A stretch of 64,000 nucleotides of DNA, taken from contig NZ_JACCFO010000001.1 in NCBI RefSeq assembly GCF_013410565.1, positions 4,898,001 through 4,962,000 of the forward strand, written 5' to 3'. This stretch comes from Streptomonospora nanhaiensis (lineage in GTDB: Bacteria > Actinomycetota > Actinomycetes > Streptosporangiales > Streptosporangiaceae). The notes beneath the pieces were generated by a model. It saw nothing but the letters and a program-made list of their open reading frames with translations. It did not search any database and was not told the origin of the DNA. A program made the position numbers and the translations under genes. Shown here piece after piece: positions 8,766-18,726 of the stretch. The stretch's first letter is position 1, and every line of letters begins with the position of its first letter.

Positions 8766-10058
8766 ATGTCGGATCTGCTCGCTCGCCACCGCGCCGTCCT
8801 GCCCTCCTGGCTCGCCCTCTACTACGACGCCCCCATCGAGATCGTCAGCGGCAAGGGGGTGCGCGTCACCGACGCCGACGGCACCACCTACCTCGACTTC
8901 TTCGCCGGCATCCTCACCAACATGCTGGGCTACGACGTCGCCGAGGTCCGCGAGGCCGTCGAGCGCCAGCTCGCCAGCGGCGTCGTGCACACCTCGACCC
9001 TCTACCTGCTGCGCGGCCAGGTCGAGCTGGCCGAGAAGATCGCCCGGCTCTCCAACATCCCCGACGCCAAGGTCTTCTTCACCAACTCCGGCACCGAGGC
9101 CAACGAGACCGCCCTGCTGCTGGCCACCCGCGCCCGCGGCAGCGACCAGGTCCTGGCCATGCGCAACGGCTACCACGGGCGCTCCTACGGCACGGTGGCC
9201 GTCACCGGCAACGCCTCCTGGAAGAACTCCGCGCTCTCCCCGCTCAACGTGCACTACCTGCACGGCACCGACCGCCGCGCCCCCGCGTTCGCGCGGCTGT
9301 CCGACGAGGAGTACGTGGAGGCGTGCGTGGCCGACCTGCGCGACGTCCTCGCCACCGCCACCGCGCCCGACGTGGCCTGCCTGATCGCCGAGCCCGTGCA
9401 GGGCGTCGGCGGGTTCACCATGCCTCCGCCCGGCCTGTTCGCCGCCTACAAGGAGGTGCTGGACGAGTACGGCATCCTGTTCGTCTCCGACGAGGTGCAG
9501 ACCGGCTGGGGCCGCACCGGCGCCGCCTTCTGGGGCATCGCCGAGCACGGCGTCACGCCGGATGCCATGACCTTCGCCAAGGGCCTGGGCAACGGGTTCG
9601 CCATCGGCGGCGTCGTGGCGCGCGGCGACCTCATGGACCGCCTCACCGCCAACGGGGTCTCCACCTTCGGCGGCAACCCCATCGCCACGGCCGCCGCCAA
9701 CGCCGTCATCGACTACGTCCTCGACCACGACCTCCAGGCCAACGCCGCGCGGCTGGGCGCGCTGGTGCTGGAGGGCCTGCGCCCCCTGGCCGGCCTCCCC
9801 TCGGTCGCCGACGTGCGCGGCAAGGGCCTGATGTTCGCGATCGACATGGCCGATCCGGGCACCGGGCGGCCGGCCCCCGAGCTGGCCGCCGCCGTTCTGG
9901 AGGCCACCCGGCGCCGGGGCCTGCTCATCGGGAAGGGCGGCCTGCACGGCAACGTCCTGCGCATCGCGCCGCCGCTGACGGTCGGGGAGGGCGACGCGCG
10001 CGAGGCCCGCGACATCCTCGTCGACGCCGTCACCGAGGTCGACACCGCCGCCCGCTGA
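8766..10058 (+). CDS. Class III aminotransferase (4-aminobutyrate/beta-alanine/aspartate-family)
   Basis: 430-residue PLP enzyme of fold type I, subgroup III. The PLP lysine is Lys272 in MTFAKGLGNG; SDEVQTGWGRTG (241-252) carries the cofactor-contacting Asp; NSGTEANE (107-114) binds the phosphate. Such enzymes move the amino group of omega-amino acids (GABA, beta-alanine, 3-aminoisobutyrate) to pyruvate or 2-oxoglutarate. It is 31 bases upstream of mmsA, whose substrate, a malonate or methylmalonate semialdehyde, is what beta-alanine or 3-aminoisobutyrate transamination would give; that pairing suggests the substrate. ATG 8766 has little Shine-Dalgarno and a -10-like GAGACT just upstream, so the mRNA may be leaderless. 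Confidence 0.88.
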   Translation: MSDLLARHRAVLPSWLALYYDAPIEIVSGKGVRVTDADGTTYLDFFAGILTNMLGYDVAEVREAVERQLASGVVHTSTLYLLRGQVELAEKIARLSNIPDAKVFFTNSGTEANETALLLATRARGSDQVLAMRNGYHGRSYGTVAVTGNASWKNSALSPLNVHYLHGTDRRAPAFARLSDEEYVEACVADLRDVLATATAPDVACLIAEPVQGVGGFTMPPPGLFAAYKEVLDEYGILFVSDEVQTGWGRTGAAFWGIAEHGVTPDAMTFAKGLGNGFAIGGVVARGDLMDRLTANGVSTFGGNPIATAAANAVIDYVLDHDLQANAARLGALVLEGLRPLAGLPSVADVRGKGLMFAIDMADPGTGRPAPELAAAVLEATRRRGLLIGKGGLHGNVLRIAPPLTVGEGDAREARDILVDAVTEVDTAAR

Positions 10059-10089
10059 CCCCGCCACCGCCTGTTCTGCGAGGACGCCC

Positions 10090-11604
<1,515 letters not shown>

Positions 11605-11921
11605 TCGCGCGTGCGGCGGACCGGCCGGGCCGGTCCGCCGCACGCGAGGGATTTCGCCTACTCAGGGTTTTTCCGCGAACACCAGGAGTATGGTGGAGGC
11701 CGATCCGCCGCCGCGCGCCACTCCTGCGCGGCGGCCGCCGTCGGCGTTTCCGGACGGCGCGCTCATTCCCCTCCTCCCCCCTTGGAGCGGGCGCGTCAGC
11801 GGGTGCGCTCCGGGTCTGGAACCCCCCTGGACCCGGAGCGCCCCGCCTCGTTCGGCGGGGCCATCCGCACCCCTCGGCGCCGTCGCCGCGCCGCCCTCCG
11901 CGCCCGCACCCCCGTGCGCGG
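11605..11921. other. 317-base intergenic stretch between convergent mmsA and the CxxC protein gene
   Basis: Besides the mmsA hairpin it holds a second inverted repeat, arms GCGCTCCGGGTC (11805-11816) and GACCCGGAGCGC (11830-11841), 80 bases beyond the stop of the minus-strand gene and probably its terminator. I see no convincing coding sequence. Confidence 0.6.
11608..11646 (+). terminator. Rho-independent-type terminator after mmsA
   Basis: A 17-bp perfect stem (11608-11624 with 11630-11646) with a five-base loop starts four bases after the mmsA stop. A GGGTTTTT tract follows about 20 bases later. Confidence 0.8.
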
Positions 11922-12182
11922 TCAGTGGGCGACCAGCGCGTGTTCCAGCAGGTGGTCGTCCTGCTCGGCCAGGAACCCGGCGCATTCGTCGCACCCGTAG
12001 AGTTCGCCGCCCTCGGGCGACCCGCCGATCGGGTGCCGCGGGCGCGGCCAGCGGACGTGGCATACGGCGCAGGCGTCCCCCATCATCTGCGCGGTGCTCA
12101 GCGACCCTGGGTCGAAGAGGTGAATGTCGGTTGTGTCCCCATTTTTGATGTCTGATCCGCACATAATGCTCAGACCGCTCAA
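11922..12182 (-). CDS. Small two-CxxC (zinc-ribbon-like) hypothetical protein
   Basis: Not recognised. An 86-residue (or 80-residue from ATG 12164) protein with CAVC at residues ~38-41 and CDEC at ~68-71, spaced like a zinc ribbon, and a His-containing C-terminus (DDHLLEHALVAH). The TTG at 12182 is favoured because GGGGGAG sits eight bases upstream; the ATG is too far from any ribosome site. The 200 bases upstream are AT-rich for this genome and likely hold its promoter. It could bind zinc or act as a small redox or nucleic-acid-binding protein; unknown. Confidence 0.65.
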   Translation of the reverse strand: MSGLSIMCGSDIKNGDTTDIHLFDPGSLSTAQMMGDACAVCHVRWPRPRHPIGGSPEGGELYGCDECAGFLAEQDDHLLEHALVAH

Positions 12183-12382
12183 CGTCCTTGCTCCCCCCGT
12201 GGTTTAGGACAGTGTGGCGGGCTTGTGGCTATCGGCTCTTATTGAATCAGAAACGGTCTGCGACCGGAATGGCACGGGCCGATTTTTACTACAGAGAGCC
12301 TAGGTAGAGTAACTATCCGTAGTTGTCAGTGGAATGGGTCGGGGGGAAGTGTGGTCGAAGGCGTTAAATGTCGGAATCCGCC

Positions 12383-13183
12383 TTACTGCTTGGCGGTCAC
12401 GCTGAACCGCCGGAGGGCCAGGGTGGGGTTTTTCGTCCGGACCTCGGTGAGGCGTTCGTCCGATATGTGCGCGACCGCAATCCCCGTCTGCTCACCCAGC
12501 GCGGCCAGCCGCACCCCCATCGGGTCGACGATCATGCTGTTTCCGGACCCCGTGGGAGCGTTCTGCCCGGCCGCCGCCACGTACATCGTGTTCTCGATCG
12601 CCCGCGCCCGCACCAGGGTGGTCCAGTGGTCCTCCTTCAGCGGCCCCGGAACCCACTCGGCGGCCAGCAGCAGCACCTGGGCCCCCGCGTCGGCGATGCG
12701 CCGGGTGACCTCGGGGAACCGCAGGTCGAAGCAGGTCTGCAGGCCGAATGTCAGGCCGTCGACGGTAAAGGTGCGCGGCTCCTCGATCGCGCCGGGCTCC
12801 ACCACGTCGGACTCGGTCACGCCGAAGGCGTCGTAGAGGTGCAGCTTGCGGTAGAGCGCCACGACCTCCCCGCCGGGCGCCACCGCCACCAGCGTGTTGC
12901 GGAACCGCTCGCCGCCGGGCGCGGACTCCACCACGCCGGCCACCACCACCGCGCGCGAGGCCGAGGCGAGCCGGGCGAGCCCGGCCACGAACGCGCCGTC
13001 CAGCGGCTCGGCGGCGGCCACGAACCGCTCGTCGGTGCGGGGCGCGGTGAACATCGCGTACTCCGGCAGCAGCACCACCCGCGCGCCCTGGTCGGCGGCC
13101 TCGGCCACCAGCCGGCCCGCGGCGGCCAGGTTCGCCGGCTTGTCCTCGCCGGGGGCGAACTGCGCGACTGCGACGTTGACCAT
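12383..13183 (-). CDS. Carbon-nitrogen hydrolase (nitrilase superfamily amidase)
   Basis: 266-residue amidohydrolase with the complete Glu-Lys-Cys triad of the nitrilase superfamily: Glu41 (LLPEYAMF), Lys113 (YRKLHLYD) and Cys151 (QTCFDLRFPE). Length and motifs fit the small omega-amidase/Nit branch that cleaves amide bonds of deaminated glutamine or glutathione, or related C-N bonds; the substrate is not fixed by sequence. ATG 13183 matches the conserved beta-strand start (VNVAVAQFAPG). It follows the alpha/beta hydrolase gene on the same strand by 91 bases. Confidence 0.88.
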   Translation of the reverse strand: MVNVAVAQFAPGEDKPANLAAAGRLVAEAADQGARVVLLPEYAMFTAPRTDERFVAAAEPLDGAFVAGLARLASASRAVVVAGVVESAPGGERFRNTLVAVAPGGEVVALYRKLHLYDAFGVTESDVVEPGAIEEPRTFTVDGLTFGLQTCFDLRFPEVTRRIADAGAQVLLLAAEWVPGPLKEDHWTTLVRARAIENTMYVAAAGQNAPTGSGNSMIVDPMGVRLAALGEQTGIAVAHISDERLTEVRTKNPTLALRRFSVTAKQ

Positions 13184-13274
13184 CGGACTCCCTCACCGGT
13201 TCGGCGCCGGCCTCGGGCCGCAGCCGCCCCGGCGCGCCCCGCGCAAGCGGGGGTGGCACCGATTGTGCCCGAGA

Positions 13275-14063
13275 TCAGCCCGTTCGACCCACCCCGTCGG
13301 CCGTGCCCGCCGCCACCTCGCGCGCGAACCGCAGCACCGCGTCGGAGAACGCGTCGGGCCGGTCGAAGGCCACCAGGTGGCCGGCGCCCGGCACCACCTC
13401 GACGCGCGCCCGGGCGCAGGCCGCGGCGAACGCGGCCTCCTCGGACCGGAACACCAGGTCGCGCGCCCCGTTGAGGATCAGCACCGGCATGTCGGCGCCG
13501 CGCAGGCTCTCCGGCGCGAAGCGCCCCAGCACCGCCCGCCAGGCCGCCGGAAGGGCCGCGAACCCGTACCCGGCCTCGACGGCCGGCCCCACCACGTCGG
13601 CGGGGTAGGCGCGCCGGAAGGCCCAGTCGTTCCACCGGGTCAGCCGCGCCGGGTCAAGGCGCGCCACGGCGGCGGCGACGGCGCGGAAGGGCAGCGTGTA
13701 GACGCCGGTCGTGCGCGCCGTGCAGCCCGACAGCACCACGCCGCGGCAGCGCTCGGGGCGGCGCCGCGCGTACTCCATGGTCACGTAGCCGCCCAGGGAG
13801 TGGCCGACCACGACCGCCGCCGCGGCGCCGGCGGCGTCCAGGGCGTCGTCGAGGGCCGCCACGCAGGAGTCGAGGGTGAAGGGCGTGTTGCGCAGCGCGC
13901 CGTGGCCGGGCAGGTCGACGGCCAGCGTGCGCAGCCTGCCGCGCAGCCGCGCCGTCTGGGGTGCCCACTGGGCGGCGCTGAGCCGGGTCCCGTGCACGAA
14001 CAGCACCCAGGGCAGGCCGGCGCCGCCGGGCTCCGGACCGGAATCGGAGGTCTGCACGCACAC
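13275..14063 (-). CDS. Alpha/beta-fold hydrolase
   Basis: 262-residue serine hydrolase. The oxyanion region HGTRLSAAQW follows strand 3, the nucleophile elbow is GHSLGG near residue 93, the acid is likely Asp in NGARDLVF and the base His in GAGHLVAFD near the C-terminus. This is a general esterase/lipase/haloperoxidase-like fold; no lid motif identifies a substrate. GTG 14063 is the best start, with only a weak G-rich ribosome site; a second GTG lies two codons downstream. It lies between a secreted phospholipase A2 and a nitrilase, all on the minus strand. Confidence 0.82.
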   Translation of the reverse strand: MCVQTSDSGPEPGGAGLPWVLFVHGTRLSAAQWAPQTARLRGRLRTLAVDLPGHGALRNTPFTLDSCVAALDDALDAAGAAAAVVVGHSLGGYVTMEYARRRPERCRGVVLSGCTARTTGVYTLPFRAVAAAVARLDPARLTRWNDWAFRRAYPADVVGPAVEAGYGFAALPAAWRAVLGRFAPESLRGADMPVLILNGARDLVFRSEEAAFAAACARARVEVVPGAGHLVAFDRPDAFSDAVLRFAREVAAGTADGVGRTG

Positions 14064-14167
14064 AGCGTGGCACAGCCCCCAAGGCGCGGCCGGGCCGGGG
14101 CCGCGCACCCGCCGGGGACGGTACGGCACCGGACCCGGCGGGCGACGGGGTGCGGCCCGGGCGGGCG

Positions 14168-14797
14168 TCAGCCGCCGACCGGGTAGCGCTGGGTGAGGTC
14201 GACGTCGTTCTCGGCCTCGAACTCGGCGATCAGGGCGTTGGCCTCGGCCTGGGTGTCGGCCGCGCGCAGGTGCTCGTGGACGGCCGCCAGCTCCTCGGCC
14301 TGCTCCTGGGCCCCGGCCGCGCGCAGCGCGTCGGCGGTGGTGGCGCCCGAGCCGCCGAACTGGCGCACCGCGGCGTAGTAGATGTCGGCGACGCCCCGGC
14401 ACAGCCAGTCGCCGTCGCAGATGCCGTAGAGGTCGTCGCGGAAGTTGTCGTCGATGCGCAGCCGGTTCTCCTCGGTGAACCGGGCCTGGAGTTCGTAGTT
14501 GCGGTAGCCGAAGTCGTGGCGCTTGCAGCCGGGGTCGAAGTCGTAGCCGATGGGCTGGTCGGGCGACCAGCTGCAGGAGTCGCTGCTCCAGTCGAGCTGG
14601 TCGCTGTAGGGCGCCTGGTCGCGGGTTTCGATGAAGGCGGTGAGCGAGAGGTCGTAGAGGTAGGTGTCGGTGACGCTCCGCAGCTCCTCGGGCGGCAGGG
14701 CGGCCGCGTTGGCCACGCCGGCGCCGGTGAGGGCGAGGACGCCGGCGCCCGCGAGGGCGGTCGCGGCCTGGACGAGGCGTCGGACGGGAGAGCGCAT
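14168..14797 (-). CDS. Secreted prokaryotic phospholipase A2
   Basis: 209-residue exported enzyme. A signal peptide covers residues ~1-32 (basic start, hydrophobic core, VANA-A cleavage site). The mature part has the bacterial PLA2 signature: CSWSPDQPIGYDFDPGCKRHDFGYRN (described by its key residues) with a Ca-binding Asp, disulphide Cys and the catalytic His-Asp pair in CKRHDFGY near residue 94, plus a second Cys pair near CDGDWLC. It releases fatty acid from the sn-2 position of phospholipids. Compared with the ~120-residue Streptomyces enzyme it has a ~50-residue helical acidic C-terminal extension of unknown use. Ribosome site GGAAGGGG precedes the ATG. Confidence 0.88.
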   Translation of the reverse strand: MRSPVRRLVQAATALAGAGVLALTGAGVANAAALPPEELRSVTDTYLYDLSLTAFIETRDQAPYSDQLDWSSDSCSWSPDQPIGYDFDPGCKRHDFGYRNYELQARFTEENRLRIDDNFRDDLYGICDGDWLCRGVADIYYAAVRQFGGSGATTADALRAAGAQEQAEELAAVHEHLRAADTQAEANALIAEFEAENDVDLTQRYPVGG

Positions 14798-15051
14798 GGG
14801 GGGATTCCCCTTCCGGTGCGAACGAGGTGACTACCGATAGATAGGGGAGATGACGCACCGTGCGAAAGGCCGACGCGCGAAATGCCGGGTGATGTTTGTG
14901 TAACCGGTTGGACACGAACGGCGGTGACCCGGAATCGGCCTGACCGAAACCGGGAGGGAGCGGCCCGCGCAACCTTGCCCTCGCCCCGCCCCCGGCACCG
15001 CCCGGCTCCCTCACAGGGACCGGGCGGGCCCGGACGGAAGGGGGGGAACCG

Positions 15052-15801
15052 CTAGAGGAGGCCCTTCTTGACGACGCCCTCGGTCAGCGCCCGCGCCGTC
15101 TCGGCGGTGTCGCCGATGTGGCCCTCGTGCCCGGTGCGCCGCAGCAGTTCGGCGCGCAGGGCCGCGACCACGGGCGGGGAGGCGGCGGCCGCCGCCAGCG
15201 GGCCGGGCTCCAGGGCCGCCCGCCAGGCCCGCAGGGTCTCCAGCCGGCCCCGTTCGACCGCCTCGCGCGTCAGCGGCAGCAGCGCGTCCACCCGCTCGTG
15301 CAGGGGCGCCTCCGACAGCAGGTCCACGTCGACGACCAGGCCGGTCCCGGCGTCCTCGCCGCCGTCGCCGAGGTGGTGGGCCTGCCACACGCGCCCGTTG
15401 GTCAGCACCGCCCACGCCACCTTGCGCTCGGCCGCGTGCAGCCGGGCCTGGCGCAGGCCGCGCGGGTCCAGCCGCGCGCCGCACGGCTTGACCTCGATGA
15501 ACGCGAAGAGGGTGTCGCCCAGCGTGATCCCGTAGTCCACCGACTCGCCCTTGGTGCGGTACTCGGTGGTGAGGTCGCCGTACTTGCTGAAGTTCAGGCC
15601 GTCGCTGAGGAAGTCGGTCACCAGCAGCCGGGTGTCGCCCTCGTTGGCGTCGCGGGCCAAAAGGTCGGCCAGCGGGCCGGTGAAGCGCTCGATCGCCGCG
15701 TTCAGCCGGGCGCGCGCCGCCACCTCCCACGCCGGTGCGGTGTCGCCCTGCCGGGTGATCTCCACGGTCCTGTTGAGGATCTGGGTCGCGTCGGGGTCCA
15801 T
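15052..15801 (-). CDS. HsdR N-terminal-like PD-(D/E)xK nuclease-fold protein
   Basis: 249-residue soluble protein. Residues ~60-150 match the N-terminal nuclease-like domain of type I restriction subunits: LLVTDFLSDGLNF, TEYRTKGESVDYGI with the catalytic-type Asp, then FAFIEVKP giving the E-x-K, and AWAVLTNGRVWQAHHL. There is no helicase motor, no methylase and no specificity subunit nearby, so it is not part of a complete restriction system. Such stand-alone proteins are frequent in actinobacteria and uncharacterised. ATG 15801 is chosen from the conserved-looking N-terminus. A promoter (TTGCCA-17-TATCGT) lies about 95 bases upstream. Confidence 0.7.
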   Translation of the reverse strand: MDPDATQILNRTVEITRQGDTAPAWEVAARARLNAAIERFTGPLADLLARDANEGDTRLLVTDFLSDGLNFSKYGDLTTEYRTKGESVDYGITLGDTLFAFIEVKPCGARLDPRGLRQARLHAAERKVAWAVLTNGRVWQAHHLGDGGEDAGTGLVVDVDLLSEAPLHERVDALLPLTREAVERGRLETLRAWRAALEPGPLAAAAASPPVVAALRAELLRRTGHEGHIGDTAETARALTEGVVKKGLL

Positions 15802-15894
15802 GGAAGCGCCGTCTTTCCGCTGTCGCGCGTGGGCGGCCAAGCGCGGGCCCGCGGGCCCGCCGCACCGGGGATCCGGGCCGCACTGCGGTCCGGA

Positions 15895-15923
15895 ACGATA
15901 ATCCTCGGCGCGGCCCTTGGCAA
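15895..15923 (-). promoter_or_regulatory. Sigma70-type promoter of the HsdR-N-like gene
   Basis: On the minus strand TTGCCA (15923-15918) and TATCGT (15900-15895) are separated by 17 bases. The predicted mRNA has a leader of about 85-90 bases. Confidence 0.45.
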
Positions 15924-16007
15924 AACGGACGCGTCCGAATCCGCCCCGGGCGGGCCGCGGCCCCCTCCGGCGGCGGCGTCGGGGCCGGTCCGCGCCATGA
16001 TCGCCCA

Positions 16008-16037
16008 TTGACCCCGGCGCCGGGGCGTTCCTACCAT
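16008..16037 (+). promoter_or_regulatory. Sigma70-type promoter of the GH1 gene
   Basis: TTGACC (16008-16013) and TACCAT (16032-16037) are separated by 18 bases. Transcription would start near 16044, upstream of the CebR-type operator, so a bound repressor would act as a roadblock. Confidence 0.45.
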
Positions 16038-16114
16038 CCCAGAGGAAGACGAATCGGTTCAGCGGCCCCCCGCCCCGTGCGGAAGGCCGCCCCGGGTGAT
16101 CCGCGCCCGCGGTT

Positions 16115-16128
16115 TGGGAGCGCTCCCG
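16115..16128 (+). promoter_or_regulatory. CebR/CelR-type operator TGGGAGCGCTCCCG
   Basis: Differs only in the last base from TGGGAGCGCTCCCA, the operator known for the LacI-family cellobiose repressors CebR (Streptomyces) and CelR (Thermobifida fusca). It lies 87 bases before the beta-glucosidase start. Binding is released by cellobiose in those systems; the same control is inferred here. The repressor gene is not in this window. Confidence 0.8.
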
Positions 16129-16215
16129 GACCCCGCCCACACCCAGCCGCCCGCCCGCACCCGCCCCGCGATCCGCGCGCCACGGCGCCCCACGACCACC
16201 GGAGGTCACCGCACC

Positions 16216-17631
<1,416 letters not shown>

Positions 17632-17636
17632 GCACA

Positions 17637-17676
17637 CCCGCGCCGCCCCGCGCCGAGCGGGGCCGGGCGGCGCGGG
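17637..17676. terminator. Bidirectional terminator between convergent GH1 and lipoprotein-like genes
   Basis: Inverted repeat with 12-bp arms (17637-17648 CCCGCGCCGCCC, 17665-17676 complement) in the 52-base gap between the two stops. It can serve both strands. Confidence 0.65.
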
Positions 17677-17683
17677 GCACCGC

Positions 17684-18541
17684 TCAGGCCAGCGGCCGCA
17701 GGGAGGCGATCATGGTGTCGAAGTCGGCCGGGTTGGGACCCTCGTCGCCGGAGGTGTCGCCGTAGACCACGAAGTGGTAGACGTCGCCGCCTTCGGGCGC
17801 GGTGAACGACACCGCCCGCACCTCGGCCTCGGCCGGGTAGCACTCGAACTCCGGCACCTGGACGGTGGCCCGCACCTGGTGGCCCGCCAGCCCTCCGGCG
17901 GTGAACGGCTCGGGCTCGCCCAGTTCCACCTCGGCGGTCCCGCTGTCGTTGCTGTAGGCGGCGTCCGCCCACCTCTGGGCCGTGCGCGCGGCCGCCTCGG
18001 CGGTGTCGACCGGTTCGCCCTCCGCCGAGATCCCGGCGGTCCCCGGGCCGGGCGGATAGGTGTGGCAGGGGCCCCGCCGCGCGCCGTACTCCGCCACCCC
18101 GCTCATGGCGACCGTCGGGCTGTAGCCGAACGGCGCGTCGGGATCGGGCTCCTCGAACCCCGTGATCACGCCGGGGTCGGCCGCGAACCACGTCTGGGGG
18201 ATGTCGTAGGCGATCCCGTAGTCGGGCACCGCGACGCCCTTCCAGTTGGCCACCGTCGCCTCGGTCAACGCCTCGGGGGCGTCGGCGGTGGGCGTGCTCA
18301 GGGTCACCGGGCTCGGCGACGGGCTCGCGGAGGGCGAGGGCGCGCTGTCGGCCGCCGGCGGCAGTCCGGGCAGTTCGGCGCCGCGCAGCATGACCACCGT
18401 GAGCACGACGATGCCGACCACCAGGGCGGCCGCGACCGACAGCACGGCGGCGGCGACGCCCCGGCCCTGGCCGGGGCGGTAGGACCCCGGCGGCGGGCCG
18501 GGCGGCGGACCGGGGGGCGGAAAGGAGTGCGGGGGTGTCAT
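17684..18541 (-). CDS. Membrane-anchored extracytoplasmic protein, unknown function
   Basis: 285 residues. A Pro/Gly-rich cytoplasmic tail (residues 1-28), one transmembrane helix (~29-53, VAAAVLSVAAALVVGIVVLTVV), a Pro/Ser linker, and an extracellular domain of ~200 residues with two Cys (GPCHTYPP and FECYPAEA) that could form a disulphide. The domain layout (xDYGIAYDIPQTW ... VYHFVVYGDTS ... ADFDTMIASLRP) is typical of the large set of actinobacterial anchored proteins with no known role. ATG 18541 gives the expected tail-helix order. Divergent from the beta-lactamase-fold gene, with a palindrome between them. Confidence 0.72.
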   Translation of the reverse strand: MTPPHSFPPPGPPPGPPPGSYRPGQGRGVAAAVLSVAAALVVGIVVLTVVMLRGAELPGLPPAADSAPSPSASPSPSPVTLSTPTADAPEALTEATVANWKGVAVPDYGIAYDIPQTWFAADPGVITGFEEPDPDAPFGYSPTVAMSGVAEYGARRGPCHTYPPGPGTAGISAEGEPVDTAEAAARTAQRWADAAYSNDSGTAEVELGEPEPFTAGGLAGHQVRATVQVPEFECYPAEAEVRAVSFTAPEGGDVYHFVVYGDTSGDEGPNPADFDTMIASLRPLA

Positions 18542-18653
18542 GGGCGTTCCGACGCTCGTGGCCCCGCACGGGTTCCCCCTGGTGGGGAGGCGGGTGTCGG
18601 CGGTCGGGGCGCCGCGGGGCCCGGCGCCGCGGGAAAGGCGCCCGCCCGCGCGT

Positions 18654-18667
18654 ATGACACCTGTCAT
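18654..18667. promoter_or_regulatory. Palindrome ATGACACCTGTCAT in divergent promoter region
   Basis: Perfect 6-2-6 dyad (ATGACA/TGTCAT), 113 bases from the minus-strand start and 60 bases before the plus-strand start. The TGACA-N2-TGTCA form resembles sites of NarL/LuxR-type response regulators, but no regulator gene adjoins, so the binding protein is unknown. Confidence 0.45.
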
Positions 18668-18726
18668 CGCCGATCGCTGACATCGCCGTCTACAGGCCCC
18701 GGCGCGGTTTCGCGACGCTTGCGGGT

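Larger units (their letters stand above)
15802..16215. other. 414-base divergent intergenic region (HsdR-N-like gene / beta-glucosidase)
   Basis: Holds promoters in both directions and the cellobiose-type operator, annotated separately. Remaining sequence is GC-rich without further structure that I can support. Confidence 0.6.

Noticed and set aside
11690-12148. 152-codon plus-strand frame with AGGAG before its ATG
   Set aside because: Pro/Arg-rich, no recognisable fold, and runs antisense through the CxxC protein gene.
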